A DNA stretch of 59,569 nucleotides, taken from contig JBLHMP010000013.1 in NCBI GenBank assembly GCA_047623555.1, positions 1 through 59,569 on the forward strand. Direction: 5' to 3'. The stretch comes from NORP181 sp047623555 (GTDB lineage: Bacteria > Pseudomonadota > Alphaproteobacteria > Rhodobacterales > Rhodobacteraceae). Positions 34,199 to 42,863 of the stretch are shown one piece after another. A program made the translations under genes and the position numbers. A model generated the notes under the pieces. The model saw only the letters and a list, made by a program, of their open reading frames with translations. It was not told where the DNA came from and searched no databases. Every line of letters starts with the position of its first letter. Position 1 is the stretch's first letter.

Positions 34199-35374
34199 AT
34201 GGCCATCAATGGAAATTCCGAAACCCAAGGTAAACGCATTCGCCTTGGCATGGTCGGCGGCGGGCGCGACGCGTTCATCGGGGCCGTGCACCGCATCGCC
34301 AGCCGGATAGATGACAAATTTGAACTGGTCTCGGGCTGTTTCAGCTCAACCGCGGAAAAATCGAGACTGTCCGGGCAGGATCTGGGCCTTGATCCGACGC
34401 GGGTCTATGACGACTTTGTCGAGATGGCCAAACGCGAGGCGCGGTTGAAAAATGGCTGCGAGGCGGTGGCGATTGTGGTGCCCAACCACATGCATTACCC
34501 GGTGGCGCGCGAATTCCTGAAACGCGGCATTCATGTGATCTGTGACAAACCGTTGACCGCGCAACTTAGCGAAGCGCGCAAAATGGTGAAGGCGGCGGAA
34601 AACTCGGATGCGCTGTTTGTGCTGACCCACAATTATACCGGCTATCCAATGATCCGGCAGGCCCGCGAGATGATCGCATCAGGTGAGCTGGGTAATATCC
34701 GTTTGGTACAAGTCGAATACGCACAGGATTGGTTGACCACCGAAGAAGAGGGCACCGGCAACAAACAGGCGGAGTGGCGCACAGATCCGGCACGATCCGG
34801 GGCTGGGGGCAGTATTGGTGACATCGGCACGCATGCCTTTAACGTTGCATCGTTTGTGTCTGGGCTGAAACTGCAAGAGCTTTGCGCCGATATGCAAAGC
34901 TTTGTTGCGGGCCGTCGCGTTGATGATAACGCTCACGTTCTGATGCGTTTTCAGGGCGGTGCGCGCGGTATGTTGTGGTGTTCTCAGGTGGCCCCTGGCA
35001 ATGAAAACGCGCTGCGGTTGCGGGTCTATGGCGACAAGGGCGGTCTAAGTTGGCTGCAAGAAGAGCCAAACACATTGTGGCATTCGCCATTTGGCGAACC
35101 GACCCGCAAGCTTAGCCGTGGCAATTCTGGCACGGGCGAGGCGGCGGCACGCATGTCGCGGATCCCCCCGGGCCACCCCGAAGGTTACCTCGAGGGGTTC
35201 GCCAATATCTATAGCGAAGCCGCGCTGGCGATTCGGGCTGTGCAGGCTGGAACTGATGCGCCAGACGGCGTGATCTATCCCACCATCCACGACGGGCTGG
35301 AAAGTGTCGCCTTTGTCGATGCCTGTGTTCGGTCGTCGGGACGCAACGGTGCCTGGGTCAAGCTGGCGATCTAA
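34199..35374 (+). CDS. Gfo/Idh/MocA family oxidoreductase
   Basis: The 391-residue NAD(P)-dependent sugar or polyol dehydrogenase has the N-terminal Rossmann motif LGMVGGGRDAFIGAVHR and the catalytic EKP-type element, here VICDKPLTAQLSEAR near residue 115 with Asp in place of Glu. The GSIGDIGTHAFN segment near 201-212 carries the catalytic Asp and His. AVHRIAS near the cofactor loop is typical of the 380-390-residue subgroup in roseobacters. It is the third gene of the LacI unit and is followed by a good terminator. Confidence 0.9.
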   Translation: MAINGNSETQGKRIRLGMVGGGRDAFIGAVHRIASRIDDKFELVSGCFSSTAEKSRLSGQDLGLDPTRVYDDFVEMAKREARLKNGCEAVAIVVPNHMHYPVAREFLKRGIHVICDKPLTAQLSEARKMVKAAENSDALFVLTHNYTGYPMIRQAREMIASGELGNIRLVQVEYAQDWLTTEEEGTGNKQAEWRTDPARSGAGGSIGDIGTHAFNVASFVSGLKLQELCADMQSFVAGRRVDDNAHVLMRFQGGARGMLWCSQVAPGNENALRLRVYGDKGGLSWLQEEPNTLWHSPFGEPTRKLSRGNSGTGEAAARMSRIPPGHPEGYLEGFANIYSEAALAIRAVQAGTDAPDGVIYPTIHDGLESVAFVDACVRSSGRNGAWVKLAI

Positions 35375-35398
35375 AAGTCGCGCGTTAACAACAATTTG

Positions 35399-35435
35399 AA
35401 CCGGTGCAGACCCTGTTTGCACTGGTTTTAATTTT
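35399..35435 (+). terminator. intrinsic terminator after the Gfo/Idh/MocA gene
   Basis: AACCGGTGCA (35399-35408) pairs with TGCACTGGTT (35418-35427) through one G-T wobble over a nine-base loop and is followed by TTAATTTT. It separates the regulator/isomerase/dehydrogenase unit from the ABC operon. Confidence 0.75.
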
Positions 35436-35493
35436 AATAGAGAATTAATTCAAACATGTTCGGCACTCTGCATTCTCTATAATTTTCTTTACT

Positions 35494-35509
35494 TGAGGTA
35501 CGCACCTCA
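35494..35509 (+). promoter_or_regulatory. candidate LacI-type operator before the ABC operon
   Basis: TGAGGTACGCACCTCA is a palindrome with six perfect pairs on each side and a central CG, the form LacI-family repressors favour. It lies 80 bases before the binding-protein start. A partly matching site lies before the lacI-type gene at 32029-32044, so self- and operon control by the same repressor is likely. Confidence 0.6.
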
Positions 35510-35588
35510 TTTACCATTTTGTTAATCCGACACGGAAAAAGTTTGGCCAACGTGCTGATCTGTCGGGTCCACCTTGGGAGGAATTACA

Positions 35589-36908
35589 ATGAAAACGACC
35601 AAATTTCTGGCCGCAACCGCGCTGGCGACTATCGTCAGTTCCGTGGGCGTTACAGCCCAGGCCGATGACCTGACATTGTGCTGGGCGGCGTGGGATCCGG
35701 CCAACGCATTGGTAGAATTGTCCAAACAATTCGAAGAAGAATCCGGCCATACCATGAATTTCGAATTCATCCCGTGGCCCAACTTTGCCGACCGGATGCA
35801 GAACGAACTGAACTCGGGCGGGAAACTGTGCGATCTGTTGATCGGCGACAGCCAGTGGGTTGGTGGCGGTGCAGAGAACGGCCATTATATCAAGCTGAAC
35901 GATTTCTTTGATGCCGAAGGCATCAGCATGGATGATTTCGCCGCAGCCACCGTTTACGCCTATTCAACGTGGCCCAAAGGCACGCCAAACTATTATTCGC
36001 TGCCTGCAATGGCCGATGCGAATGGCTGGTTTTATCGCAAAGACTGGTTTGAGCGCGAAGACATCCGCGCCGCCTATAAAGAGGCCACCGGGCAAGAGCT
36101 GGGCGAGCCAAAGACGCAGAAAGAGATGCTGAAAATCGCGCAGTTCTTTCAGGGCCGTGAAATTGATGGCAAAACCGTCTATGGTGCCGCGATCTTTACC
36201 GAACGTGGCTCTGAGGGCATCACCATGGGCGTCACTGGCGCGCTGTATCCTTGGGGGTTCAAATACGAGAACACGCCAGGTAGCTACGACATGGAAGGCG
36301 CTGTAAATTCACCAGAAGCGGTAGAAGCGCTTGAATTTTATAAAGAGTTCTATGAGACGGCGACACCTCCGGGCTATACTAATGCCTATATGGGCGAGAG
36401 TTTGGATGCGTTCAAATCCGGTCAGGTCGCCATGGCGATGAACTGGTTTGCGTTCTTCCCGGGCCTGTATGCCGATCCAAACACTGGCGGTGACAATATC
36501 GACTTTTTCGTCAATCCTCCGCAAAATCAGGCGGGCTCAACGTTGGGCGGTCAGGGGATTTCGGTGATTTCCTATTCTGACAAACAGGAAGCGGCGCTTG
36601 AGTATATCAAGTGGTTTGCACAGCCTGATGTTCAGGCGCAGTGGTGGTCTTTGGGTGGTTATTCTGCACATAATTCGGTGCTGACTGATCCGGGTTTCCT
36701 GGAGAGTGCGCCGTTCGCCGGTGATTTCCTTGTCGCCATGGACGGGGTTCAGGATTTCTGGCAGGAACCGGCCTATGCCGAGTTGCTGTTGGCGATGCAA
36801 AAGCGTCTGCACGATTATATCGTGGCCGACAAAGGTACCGCACAAGAGGCGCTTGATCTGTTGATCCTTGATTGGACCGAGACCTTTGAGGACGAAGGCA
36901 AACTTTAA
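35589..36908 (+). CDS. sugar ABC transporter substrate-binding protein
   Basis: The 439-residue periplasmic protein has a signal peptide (TKFLAATALATIVSSVGVTA, cleavage near AQA-DD) and the type 1 extracellular sugar-binding fold. WAAWDPANALVELSKQFEEE starts the mature part, DLLIGDSQWVGGG and YYSLPAMADANGWFYRKDWF line the cleft, and GESLDAFKSGQVAMAMNWF is the family's second conserved block. GGGAGGAATT precedes ATG 35589. It is the most expressed gene of its operon to judge by layout: own promoter region, strong ribosome site, hairpin behind the stop. The ligand is a sugar or polyol. Confidence 0.92.
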   Translation: MKTTKFLAATALATIVSSVGVTAQADDLTLCWAAWDPANALVELSKQFEEESGHTMNFEFIPWPNFADRMQNELNSGGKLCDLLIGDSQWVGGGAENGHYIKLNDFFDAEGISMDDFAAATVYAYSTWPKGTPNYYSLPAMADANGWFYRKDWFEREDIRAAYKEATGQELGEPKTQKEMLKIAQFFQGREIDGKTVYGAAIFTERGSEGITMGVTGALYPWGFKYENTPGSYDMEGAVNSPEAVEALEFYKEFYETATPPGYTNAYMGESLDAFKSGQVAMAMNWFAFFPGLYADPNTGGDNIDFFVNPPQNQAGSTLGGQGISVISYSDKQEAALEYIKWFAQPDVQAQWWSLGGYSAHNSVLTDPGFLESAPFAGDFLVAMDGVQDFWQEPAYAELLLAMQKRLHDYIVADKGTAQEALDLLILDWTETFEDEGKL

Positions 36909-36917
36909 CTAACCTGA

Positions 36918-36944
36918 CGCGCCCCGGACCCGTTTTGGGGCGCG
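36918..36944 (+). terminator. stem-loop between binding protein and permease genes
   Basis: CGCGCCCC (36918-36925) and GGGGCGCG (36937-36944) form a perfect 8-bp stem over an 11-base loop. No T run follows. It is the third such hairpin in this window placed directly behind a solute-binding-protein gene. Confidence 0.65.
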
Positions 36945-37010
36945 ATCTAAACATCAGGAAATCCCGGACTTGCTCTGGGGTGCCGGCCGAATTGTCTGAA
37001 AGCGACGCTA

Positions 37011-37958
37011 ATGCCTGACTCTTCTATTGATCGCGCTGCCAAGGCCACGCCGCCCGGCGTTGCCCGCAAAATCCGGGGCTTCTCGGATCGGGCGATTGCC
37101 TGGTTCTTTGTAGGACCAACGATTTTCCTGCTGCTGGCGATCAACATTTTTCCGCTGATCTGGACGATCAATCTGAGCTTTACCAACTTTAAGGCCAACC
37201 GCCCCAATCGCGCCGTCGAATACATCGGGTTTCGCAACTATGAACGTATCCTGAACGACAGCGATATCTGGCTAACCATGCAGGCCACCGCGCATTTTGT
37301 GATCTGGACGATCATCTTGCAGGTGCTCATTGGATTTACGCTGGCCTGGCTGATCAACAAGAAATTCAAAGGCAACGACCTTTGGACAACCATAATCGTG
37401 TTGCCAATGATGCTGTCCCCGGCGGTTGTCGGCAACTTTTGGACGTTCCTGTATCAGCCACAAATCGGTCTTTTCAACTATGTCATAACCTTTATCACCG
37501 GCGGCGATCCATCGGGGTTTTCGATGCTCGGGCAGGTCAATCTGGCGCCGTGGTCCATCGTTATCGTCGATACCTGGATGTGGACGCCGTTTGTAATGCT
37601 GATCTGTCTGGCCGGGCTGCGGTCCATTCCTGACTATATATACGAGGCGGCGGCGATTGATCGCGCCAGCAAACTGCGACAATTCTTAACCATAACGCTG
37701 CCGATGGTATTGCCGTTCCTGATGCTGGCGGTGCTGTTTCGTGGCATTGAGAATTTCAAGATGTTCGATCTGGTGGTGCAGATGACCGGGGGCGGACCGG
37801 GGTCGGTAACCGAAGTCACGTCGATCAACCTCAAACGCGAGGCATTTGAAAAGTGGCGAACCGGCTATGCGTCGGCCTATGCCATCATTCTGTTTGTGAC
37901 TGTGTTTGGCCTCGCGTCGATCTACGTCAAAGCGCTGAATAAGGTCAAAGAGAGATGA
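37011..37958 (+). CDS. sugar ABC transporter permease (MalF type)
   Basis: The 315-residue inner-membrane protein has six predicted segments and the permease EAA loop, here YIYEAAAIDRASKLRQFLTITLPMV near residue 208, seen in EAAAIDRASKLRQF and followed by TLPMVLPFLM. WFFVGPTIFLLLAINIFPLI is the first segment. An upstream 100-base gap holds the hairpin. Its stop overlaps the next permease (ATGA). It forms the channel with the MalG-type partner. Confidence 0.92.
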   Translation: MPDSSIDRAAKATPPGVARKIRGFSDRAIAWFFVGPTIFLLLAINIFPLIWTINLSFTNFKANRPNRAVEYIGFRNYERILNDSDIWLTMQATAHFVIWTIILQVLIGFTLAWLINKKFKGNDLWTTIIVLPMMLSPAVVGNFWTFLYQPQIGLFNYVITFITGGDPSGFSMLGQVNLAPWSIVIVDTWMWTPFVMLICLAGLRSIPDYIYEAAAIDRASKLRQFLTITLPMVLPFLMLAVLFRGIENFKMFDLVVQMTGGGPGSVTEVTSINLKREAFEKWRTGYASAYAIILFVTVFGLASIYVKALNKVKER

Positions 37959-38896
37959 GCGGCTATTCCATCACCGAACCGTCCAAGCGGCAAAAATGGG
38001 TCGCGGGGACTTTGGTTATTACCTACGCGATTATCACCATGGTTCCACTGGCCTGGATTATGTTGACTGGGTTCAAATCACCGGCGGATTCGATCAGCTA
38101 TCCGCCAAAGGTGCTGTTTGAACCATCACTTGAGGGCTATGTGAACCTGTTCACCACACGGGCACGGGTGTCCAAAGAGGCCCTGGCCGAATTGCCGCCA
38201 GCCGAGAACTTTGCCGAGGAACTCGTGCGCGAAAAGGGCATGGTCATTGTTGGCCCGTCCAAATTTGGCCAGCGGTTCCTCAATTCGGTTATCATCGGCT
38301 TTGGCTCAACTTTCCTGAGCATCTTTTTGGGCACGCTTGCGGCCTATGCCTTTAGTCGTTTCAAAATCCCGCTGGCGGATGATTTGTTATTCTTCATCCT
38401 TTCAACGCGCATGATGCCACCCATCGCGGTGGCGATCCCGATCTTTCTGATGTACCGAAAACTTGGCCTGTCAGACACGCATTTTGGCATGATCCTGCTC
38501 TATACAGCGGTCAATATCTCGCTGGCGGTCTGGCTTCTGAAAGGCTTTATCGACGAAATACCGCGCGAATACGAAGAGGCGGCGCTGATCGACGGCTACA
38601 CCAGGTTTCAGGCGTTCTACAAAGTTGTGCTGCCACAGGCGGCGACCGGCATTGCGTCCACGGCGATCTTTTGTCTGATCTTTGCCTGGAACGAATACGC
38701 CTTTGCGGTGCTGCTCACATCGGCCACGGCACAGACTGCACCACCGTTCATCCCGACCATCATCGGCGTTGGCGGATTGGATTGGCCAGCGGTGGCGGCA
38801 GGGGCGACGATCTTCCTGATACCGGTCATGATTTTCACCATCCTGTTGCGCAAGCACCTTTTGCGCGGGATCACATTCGGAGCGGTACGCAAATGA
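37955..38896 (+). CDS. sugar ABC transporter permease (MalG type)
   Basis: The 313-residue partner permease has six segments and the EAA loop EYEEAALIDGYTRFQAFYKV near residue 206. An extra-long periplasmic loop of about 50 residues after the first segment (with KVLFEPSLEGYVNLFTTR) is normal for this subgroup. It starts within the stop of the MalF-type gene and ends in an ATGA overlap with a small membrane-protein gene. Confidence 0.92.
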   Translation: MSGYSITEPSKRQKWVAGTLVITYAIITMVPLAWIMLTGFKSPADSISYPPKVLFEPSLEGYVNLFTTRARVSKEALAELPPAENFAEELVREKGMVIVGPSKFGQRFLNSVIIGFGSTFLSIFLGTLAAYAFSRFKIPLADDLLFFILSTRMMPPIAVAIPIFLMYRKLGLSDTHFGMILLYTAVNISLAVWLLKGFIDEIPREYEEAALIDGYTRFQAFYKVVLPQAATGIASTAIFCLIFAWNEYAFAVLLTSATAQTAPPFIPTIIGVGGLDWPAVAAGATIFLIPVMIFTILLRKHLLRGITFGAVRK

Positions 38897-39081
38897 CCGA
38901 GTTCTTTACCGGCCTGAGGCGCCTGCGCCGTGGACCTTGGCAAATGCTGGCCTCGATCCTGATTGGGGTCGGCGTGGTGATGCTGATGCAGCCGTTTCTG
39001 CTGGCGGCCTATACCTATTCTTTCATTGTTACATTGATCGGCACGGTGATGTTCATCGTCGTCGGCCATTTCCCGGAGTAG
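38893..39081 (+). CDS. 62-residue membrane protein of the sugar ABC operon
   Basis: The small protein starts MTEFFTGLRRLRRGPWQM and has two hydrophobic segments, about residues 17-35 and 38-56, ending GHFPE. It overlaps the MalG-type permease by four bases and is followed three bases later by the ATPase gene, so it is an integral member of the transport operon. I recall similar tiny genes in roseobacter sugar or polyol operons but no function. Accessory folding or gating roles are speculation. Confidence 0.75.
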   Translation: MTEFFTGLRRLRRGPWQMLASILIGVGVVMLMQPFLLAAYTYSFIVTLIGTVMFIVVGHFPE

Positions 39082-39084
39082 AGT

Positions 39085-40182
39085 ATGGCCGAGATCGTGA
39101 TCAAAAACCTGCGCAAAGACTTTGGTGATTTCACCGCTGTGCAGGCGTCGTCGTTTAAAATCGAAGACGGCGAGTTCTTTATGCTGCTGGGCCCGTCAGG
39201 CTGCGGTAAAACCACGACCTTGCGGATGATTGCCGGGTTGGAATTGCCTACCTCGGGCGAGATTTATATTGATGGCGAAGAGGTTAGCCAAAAGCCCGCC
39301 AATAAACGTGATATTGCATTCGTGTTTCAGATGTTTGCGCTGTATCCGCATTTGAATGTCTACAAAAATATCAGCTATCCGCTGGTCAGTCAGGGCATGT
39401 CACGCGCCAAGGTTAAGGCCAAAGTCGCCGAAGTCGCCAAGATCCTTGGCATCGAGGATATCCTGAACCGTCCTGTCGGGGGCCTCTCTGGGGGGGACCG
39501 TCAGCGCGTTGCATTGGGCCGCGCCATCGTGCGCGAACCCAAGGCGTTTATGATGGACGAACCGCTGGGCGCGCTTGACGCCGAGTTCCGTGAACACATG
39601 GCCGAAGAGCTGCGGGCGCTGCATGACCGCATGGGCGCGACCACGGTTTATGTGACCCATGACCAGCTAGAAGCGATGCAGATGGGCGACAAAATCGTGG
39701 TGATGAACCACGGTGTCATTGAACAGTTTGGTGCGCCGCAAGACATCTATGACAAACCGGCAACGCTGTTTGTGGCGGATTTCATCGGCTCTCCGTCGAT
39801 GAATTTCCTGCGCTTTGCGGGCAACGTCGAAGGCGGGGCAACATCGGTCAGACTGCACAAACAGGATTTCGCCATTCCGCAAACCCGCGAACCGTTTGAC
39901 GGCGACATGGTGTTTGGCGTGCGCCCTGAACATGTCCATCTAAATGATACAGGCGATTTTCGCGCTACCATCACCGCGTCGGAATATCTGGGCACTACGC
40001 AAATTATCACGCTGGATAGTCCCGGCGGTCTGCTCAAGGCGCGTATCGGATCAGAGCAGGTGGCAAAGGTGGGCGAAACTGTTGGCCTGTCGTTTGATGC
40101 GCGCACTATCTCGCTATTTGACAACCAGTCGGGGCGCGCCCTGCGGTCGGACCTGAACGAAGGGGTGCTGTCCAATGGCTGA
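39085..40182 (+). CDS. ABC transporter ATPase (UgpC/MalK type), first copy
   Basis: The 365-residue ATPase has Walker A LLGPSGCGKTTTLRM near residue 38, signature LSGGDRQRVALGRAI near 134, Walker B AFMMDEPLGALDAE near 156 and the His switch VYVTHDQLEAM near 192. A C-terminal TOBE/MalK regulatory domain follows (FVADFIGSPSMNF onward). It powers the permease pair. It overlaps the second ATPase gene by eight bases. The LSGGDRQ signature with Asp differs from the usual LSGGQRQ, a common variation. Confidence 0.93.
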   Translation: MAEIVIKNLRKDFGDFTAVQASSFKIEDGEFFMLLGPSGCGKTTTLRMIAGLELPTSGEIYIDGEEVSQKPANKRDIAFVFQMFALYPHLNVYKNISYPLVSQGMSRAKVKAKVAEVAKILGIEDILNRPVGGLSGGDRQRVALGRAIVREPKAFMMDEPLGALDAEFREHMAEELRALHDRMGATTVYVTHDQLEAMQMGDKIVVMNHGVIEQFGAPQDIYDKPATLFVADFIGSPSMNFLRFAGNVEGGATSVRLHKQDFAIPQTREPFDGDMVFGVRPEHVHLNDTGDFRATITASEYLGTTQIITLDSPGGLLKARIGSEQVAKVGETVGLSFDARTISLFDNQSGRALRSDLNEGVLSNG

Positions 40183-41170
40183 GGTCGTTTTAACAGGTAT
40201 CTCAAAAGCCTTTGGCGATGATGTGGCGCTGGATAATGTCAGCATGACCATCCCGGATGGCGCCTTTGTGGTCCTGCTCGGGCCAACAGGTGCCGGTAAA
40301 ACCACGACACTGCGGCTGATTTCCGGGCTGGAAACGCTGGACGCGGGCGACATCACCATCGGCGGGCGGTCGGTTAACAACGACACTCCGGCGCAGCGGG
40401 ATGTGGCGATGGTGTTCCAGCAATACTCGCTTTACCCGCATCTGACCGTGCGTGAAAACCTGGCGTTCCCGCTGAAATCACCGATCCTGAAAACGCCAAA
40501 GGATGAGATTGAGCGTAAGGTGAACAAGGTCGCCGAGGTGCTGCAAATCCCGCATAAGCTCGACAACAAAGCCACCGAATTGTCCGGTGGAGAAATGCAG
40601 CGGGTGTCGATTGGCCGGGCCTTGGTGCGCGAACCGCAAATCTATCTGATGGACGAGCCGCTAAGTTCGCTGGACGCCAAATTACGCTCAGAACTGCGGA
40701 TTGAGCTGAAACGCATTCAGTTCGACCTGGGCGCGACGATATTATACGTGACCCATGATCAGGTCGAAGCCATGACCATGGCCACACATGTCGGGGTTCT
40801 GGACAACGGCAAACTGGTGCAGTTCGGCACCCCGCGTGAAATTTATGAGACCCCGGTGAGCCTCTATGTCGCCGGGCGGCTGGGCCTGCCGCGTATCAAT
40901 GTTTTGCCGGTTGATCTGTTTGGCAGCGCGCCATCCGGTGCGGTGAATATCGGTCTGCGCCCCGAACATATTGTGCAGGGCGAAGGTAAACCCGCCAAAG
41001 TAATCCGCGTTGAGCATCTGGGCGACCAGACCCGCCTGCATCTGACGCTGGAAGGGCATAAAATCGTCACCTTAACGGATGTGCATTCCAGTCTTAAACC
41101 GGGCGACACCATTGCCATCCAACCCCGTAATCCGTTGTTTTTTGACGCAAACGGCGACCGCGTCATCTGA
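40175..41170 (+). CDS. ABC transporter ATPase (UgpC/MalK type), second copy
   Basis: The 331-residue ATPase has Walker A LLGPTGAGKTTTLRL, signature LSGGEMQRVSIGRAL, Walker B IYLMDEPLSSLDAK and the His switch LYVTHDQVEAM, plus a shorter C-terminal MalK-like domain. Two distinct ATPases in one operon with one permease pair suggest a heterodimeric motor. Similar ATPase pairs are known in glycerol (GlpS/GlpT) and polyol importers of alphaproteobacteria. The kinase gene follows after 11 bases. Confidence 0.93.
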   Translation: MAEVVLTGISKAFGDDVALDNVSMTIPDGAFVVLLGPTGAGKTTTLRLISGLETLDAGDITIGGRSVNNDTPAQRDVAMVFQQYSLYPHLTVRENLAFPLKSPILKTPKDEIERKVNKVAEVLQIPHKLDNKATELSGGEMQRVSIGRALVREPQIYLMDEPLSSLDAKLRSELRIELKRIQFDLGATILYVTHDQVEAMTMATHVGVLDNGKLVQFGTPREIYETPVSLYVAGRLGLPRINVLPVDLFGSAPSGAVNIGLRPEHIVQGEGKPAKVIRVEHLGDQTRLHLTLEGHKIVTLTDVHSSLKPGDTIAIQPRNPLFFDANGDRVI

Positions 41171-41181
41171 AAGGGCTCCCT

Positions 41182-42804
41182 ATGCGACAGTTCATCAACA
41201 AAAAAGAGGCTCTTGTCACCGAGGCGATTGATGGGCTGCTGCGCATCGCGGATGGGCGATTGGCGCGATTGGACGGCTATCCGCATATCAAGGTCGTGTT
41301 GCGCACCGACTGGGACATTACCAAAGTGGCGTTGGTGTCAGGCGGCGGATCTGGGCATGAACCGTCGCATGCCGGATTTGTCGGGCAGGGCATGTTGACG
41401 GCGGCGGTTTGTGGTGACGTATTTGCCTCGCCTTCGGTCGACGCTGTGTTGGCCGGTATTTTGGCGGTGACGGGCAAAGCCGGCTGTTTGCTGATTGTCA
41501 AAAACTACACGGGTGATCGGCTAAATTTCGGCCTTGCTGCGGAACGGGCGCGGGCTTTTGGCCTTAATGTGAACATGGTGATCGTTGACGACGACATCGC
41601 CTTGCCCGACCTGCCGCAGGCGCGCGGCGTCGCTGGTACGCTATTTGTACATAAAATCGCCGGCGCTTTGGCGGATCAGGGCGCCGATCTGGACAGCGTC
41701 ACCAAGGCGGCCCAACAGGTCATCAGCAAAGTCGTCTCGATCGGCATGTCGCTGGATACCTGCACGGTTCCCGGCTCTCCCAAACAGGACCGCATCGCGC
41801 CGGGCAAGGCCGAATTGGGGTTGGGTATTCATGGCGAACCCGGCGTTGAACAGGTTGATTTTTCATCCGCCAAGGAAGCAATGGCCATGGTCGTGGAGCG
41901 TTTGGCCGCCACGATTGGTGTTGGCCCGCATGTGGCGCTGCTGAACAATCTGGGCGGTACAACGCCGCTCGAAATGAGCATTCTGGCCGAAGAACTTGTT
42001 ACCTCAAACATCGGTGCGCAGATCAAATGGCTGGTTGGCCCGGCGCCGATGATGACCTCGCTGGATATGCAGGGGTTTTCCGTGTCCTTGCTACCGGTGG
42101 GCGACGCTGAGGACGCCGGGCTTCAGGCCCCGGTTGGCCCCTGGGCTTGGCCCGGCTGCCACGTGGTCAACGATGTGATGGTTTTGCCGTTGCCCGATGG
42201 GCTGACCCCAATCCAACCGTTCCCATCAAAAGATGCAAAGATGGCGGCGTTCCTGACGCAATGCTGTGACACGCTGATTGCAGCCGAAGCCGACCTGAAC
42301 CAGCTTGATGCCATGTCGGGTGATGGTGACACCGGCACCACGCTGGCCACTGCTGCGCGTGCCCTTTTGGGGGCAATTGAGCGGCTGCCGCTGGCCGACC
42401 TGACCCAGTTGTATCGCGCGATAGGATTGGAACTTAGCCAAACAATGGGCGGCTCATCTGGCGTCCTGCTGGCGATCTTTTTTGCGGCGGCTGGCGATGC
42501 GTCGGCCAACGGCACCGGCTGGATTGGTGCGCTCAAATCCGGATTGGACCGCATTCAACAGGTTGGCGGTGCCAATGCCGGTGACCGCACCATGATCGAC
42601 GCGTTGCTGCCGGCGCTTGCCGCATTGCCAGGCGGCGTATCTGCCGCCGCCATTGCCGCCCGCAAAGGCGCCGACCTAACGGCGACGATCACCAAGGCCA
42701 AGGCCGGGCGCGCCAGCTATATCTCGGCGGACAAGCTAGCCGGGCACAATGACCCCGGTGCCGAGGCCGTCGCCCGATTGTTTGAATCCATCGTCAAAGG
42801 CTGA
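41182..42804 (+). CDS. ATP-dependent dihydroxyacetone-kinase family protein (DhaK-DhaL fusion)
   Basis: The 540-residue protein joins a DhaK domain (about 1-330) and a DhaL domain (about 340-540). In DhaK, GGGSGHEPSHAGFVGQGML and NYTGDRLNFGLAAERAR bind the substrate, and His217 in LGLGIHGEPGVEQ is the residue that forms the hemiaminal with the ketone. In DhaL, DAMSGDGDTGTTLA holds the Mg-ATP aspartates and QTMGGSSGVLLAIFF the nucleotide. All key residues are kept. Family members phosphorylate dihydroxyacetone or four-carbon ketoses such as erythrulose. With the polyol-type importer, the isomerase and the dehydrogenase, a C3/C4 ketose produced by oxidation of a polyol is the likely substrate. 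Confidence 0.9.
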   Translation: MRQFINKKEALVTEAIDGLLRIADGRLARLDGYPHIKVVLRTDWDITKVALVSGGGSGHEPSHAGFVGQGMLTAAVCGDVFASPSVDAVLAGILAVTGKAGCLLIVKNYTGDRLNFGLAAERARAFGLNVNMVIVDDDIALPDLPQARGVAGTLFVHKIAGALADQGADLDSVTKAAQQVISKVVSIGMSLDTCTVPGSPKQDRIAPGKAELGLGIHGEPGVEQVDFSSAKEAMAMVVERLAATIGVGPHVALLNNLGGTTPLEMSILAEELVTSNIGAQIKWLVGPAPMMTSLDMQGFSVSLLPVGDAEDAGLQAPVGPWAWPGCHVVNDVMVLPLPDGLTPIQPFPSKDAKMAAFLTQCCDTLIAAEADLNQLDAMSGDGDTGTTLATAARALLGAIERLPLADLTQLYRAIGLELSQTMGGSSGVLLAIFFAAAGDASANGTGWIGALKSGLDRIQQVGGANAGDRTMIDALLPALAALPGGVSAAAIAARKGADLTATITKAKAGRASYISADKLAGHNDPGAEAVARLFESIVKG

Positions 42805-42863
42805 TCTGCCGCACATCTTTGGGCGACGCATATGTGCGCCTTGTTAGGATGCCGCATTGCTTG

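Noticed and set aside
42821..42841. Possible terminator after the kinase gene
   Set aside because: The stem around GGGCGACGCATATGTGCGCC needs a bulge and a wobble and has no T run, so I do not count it as a terminator.
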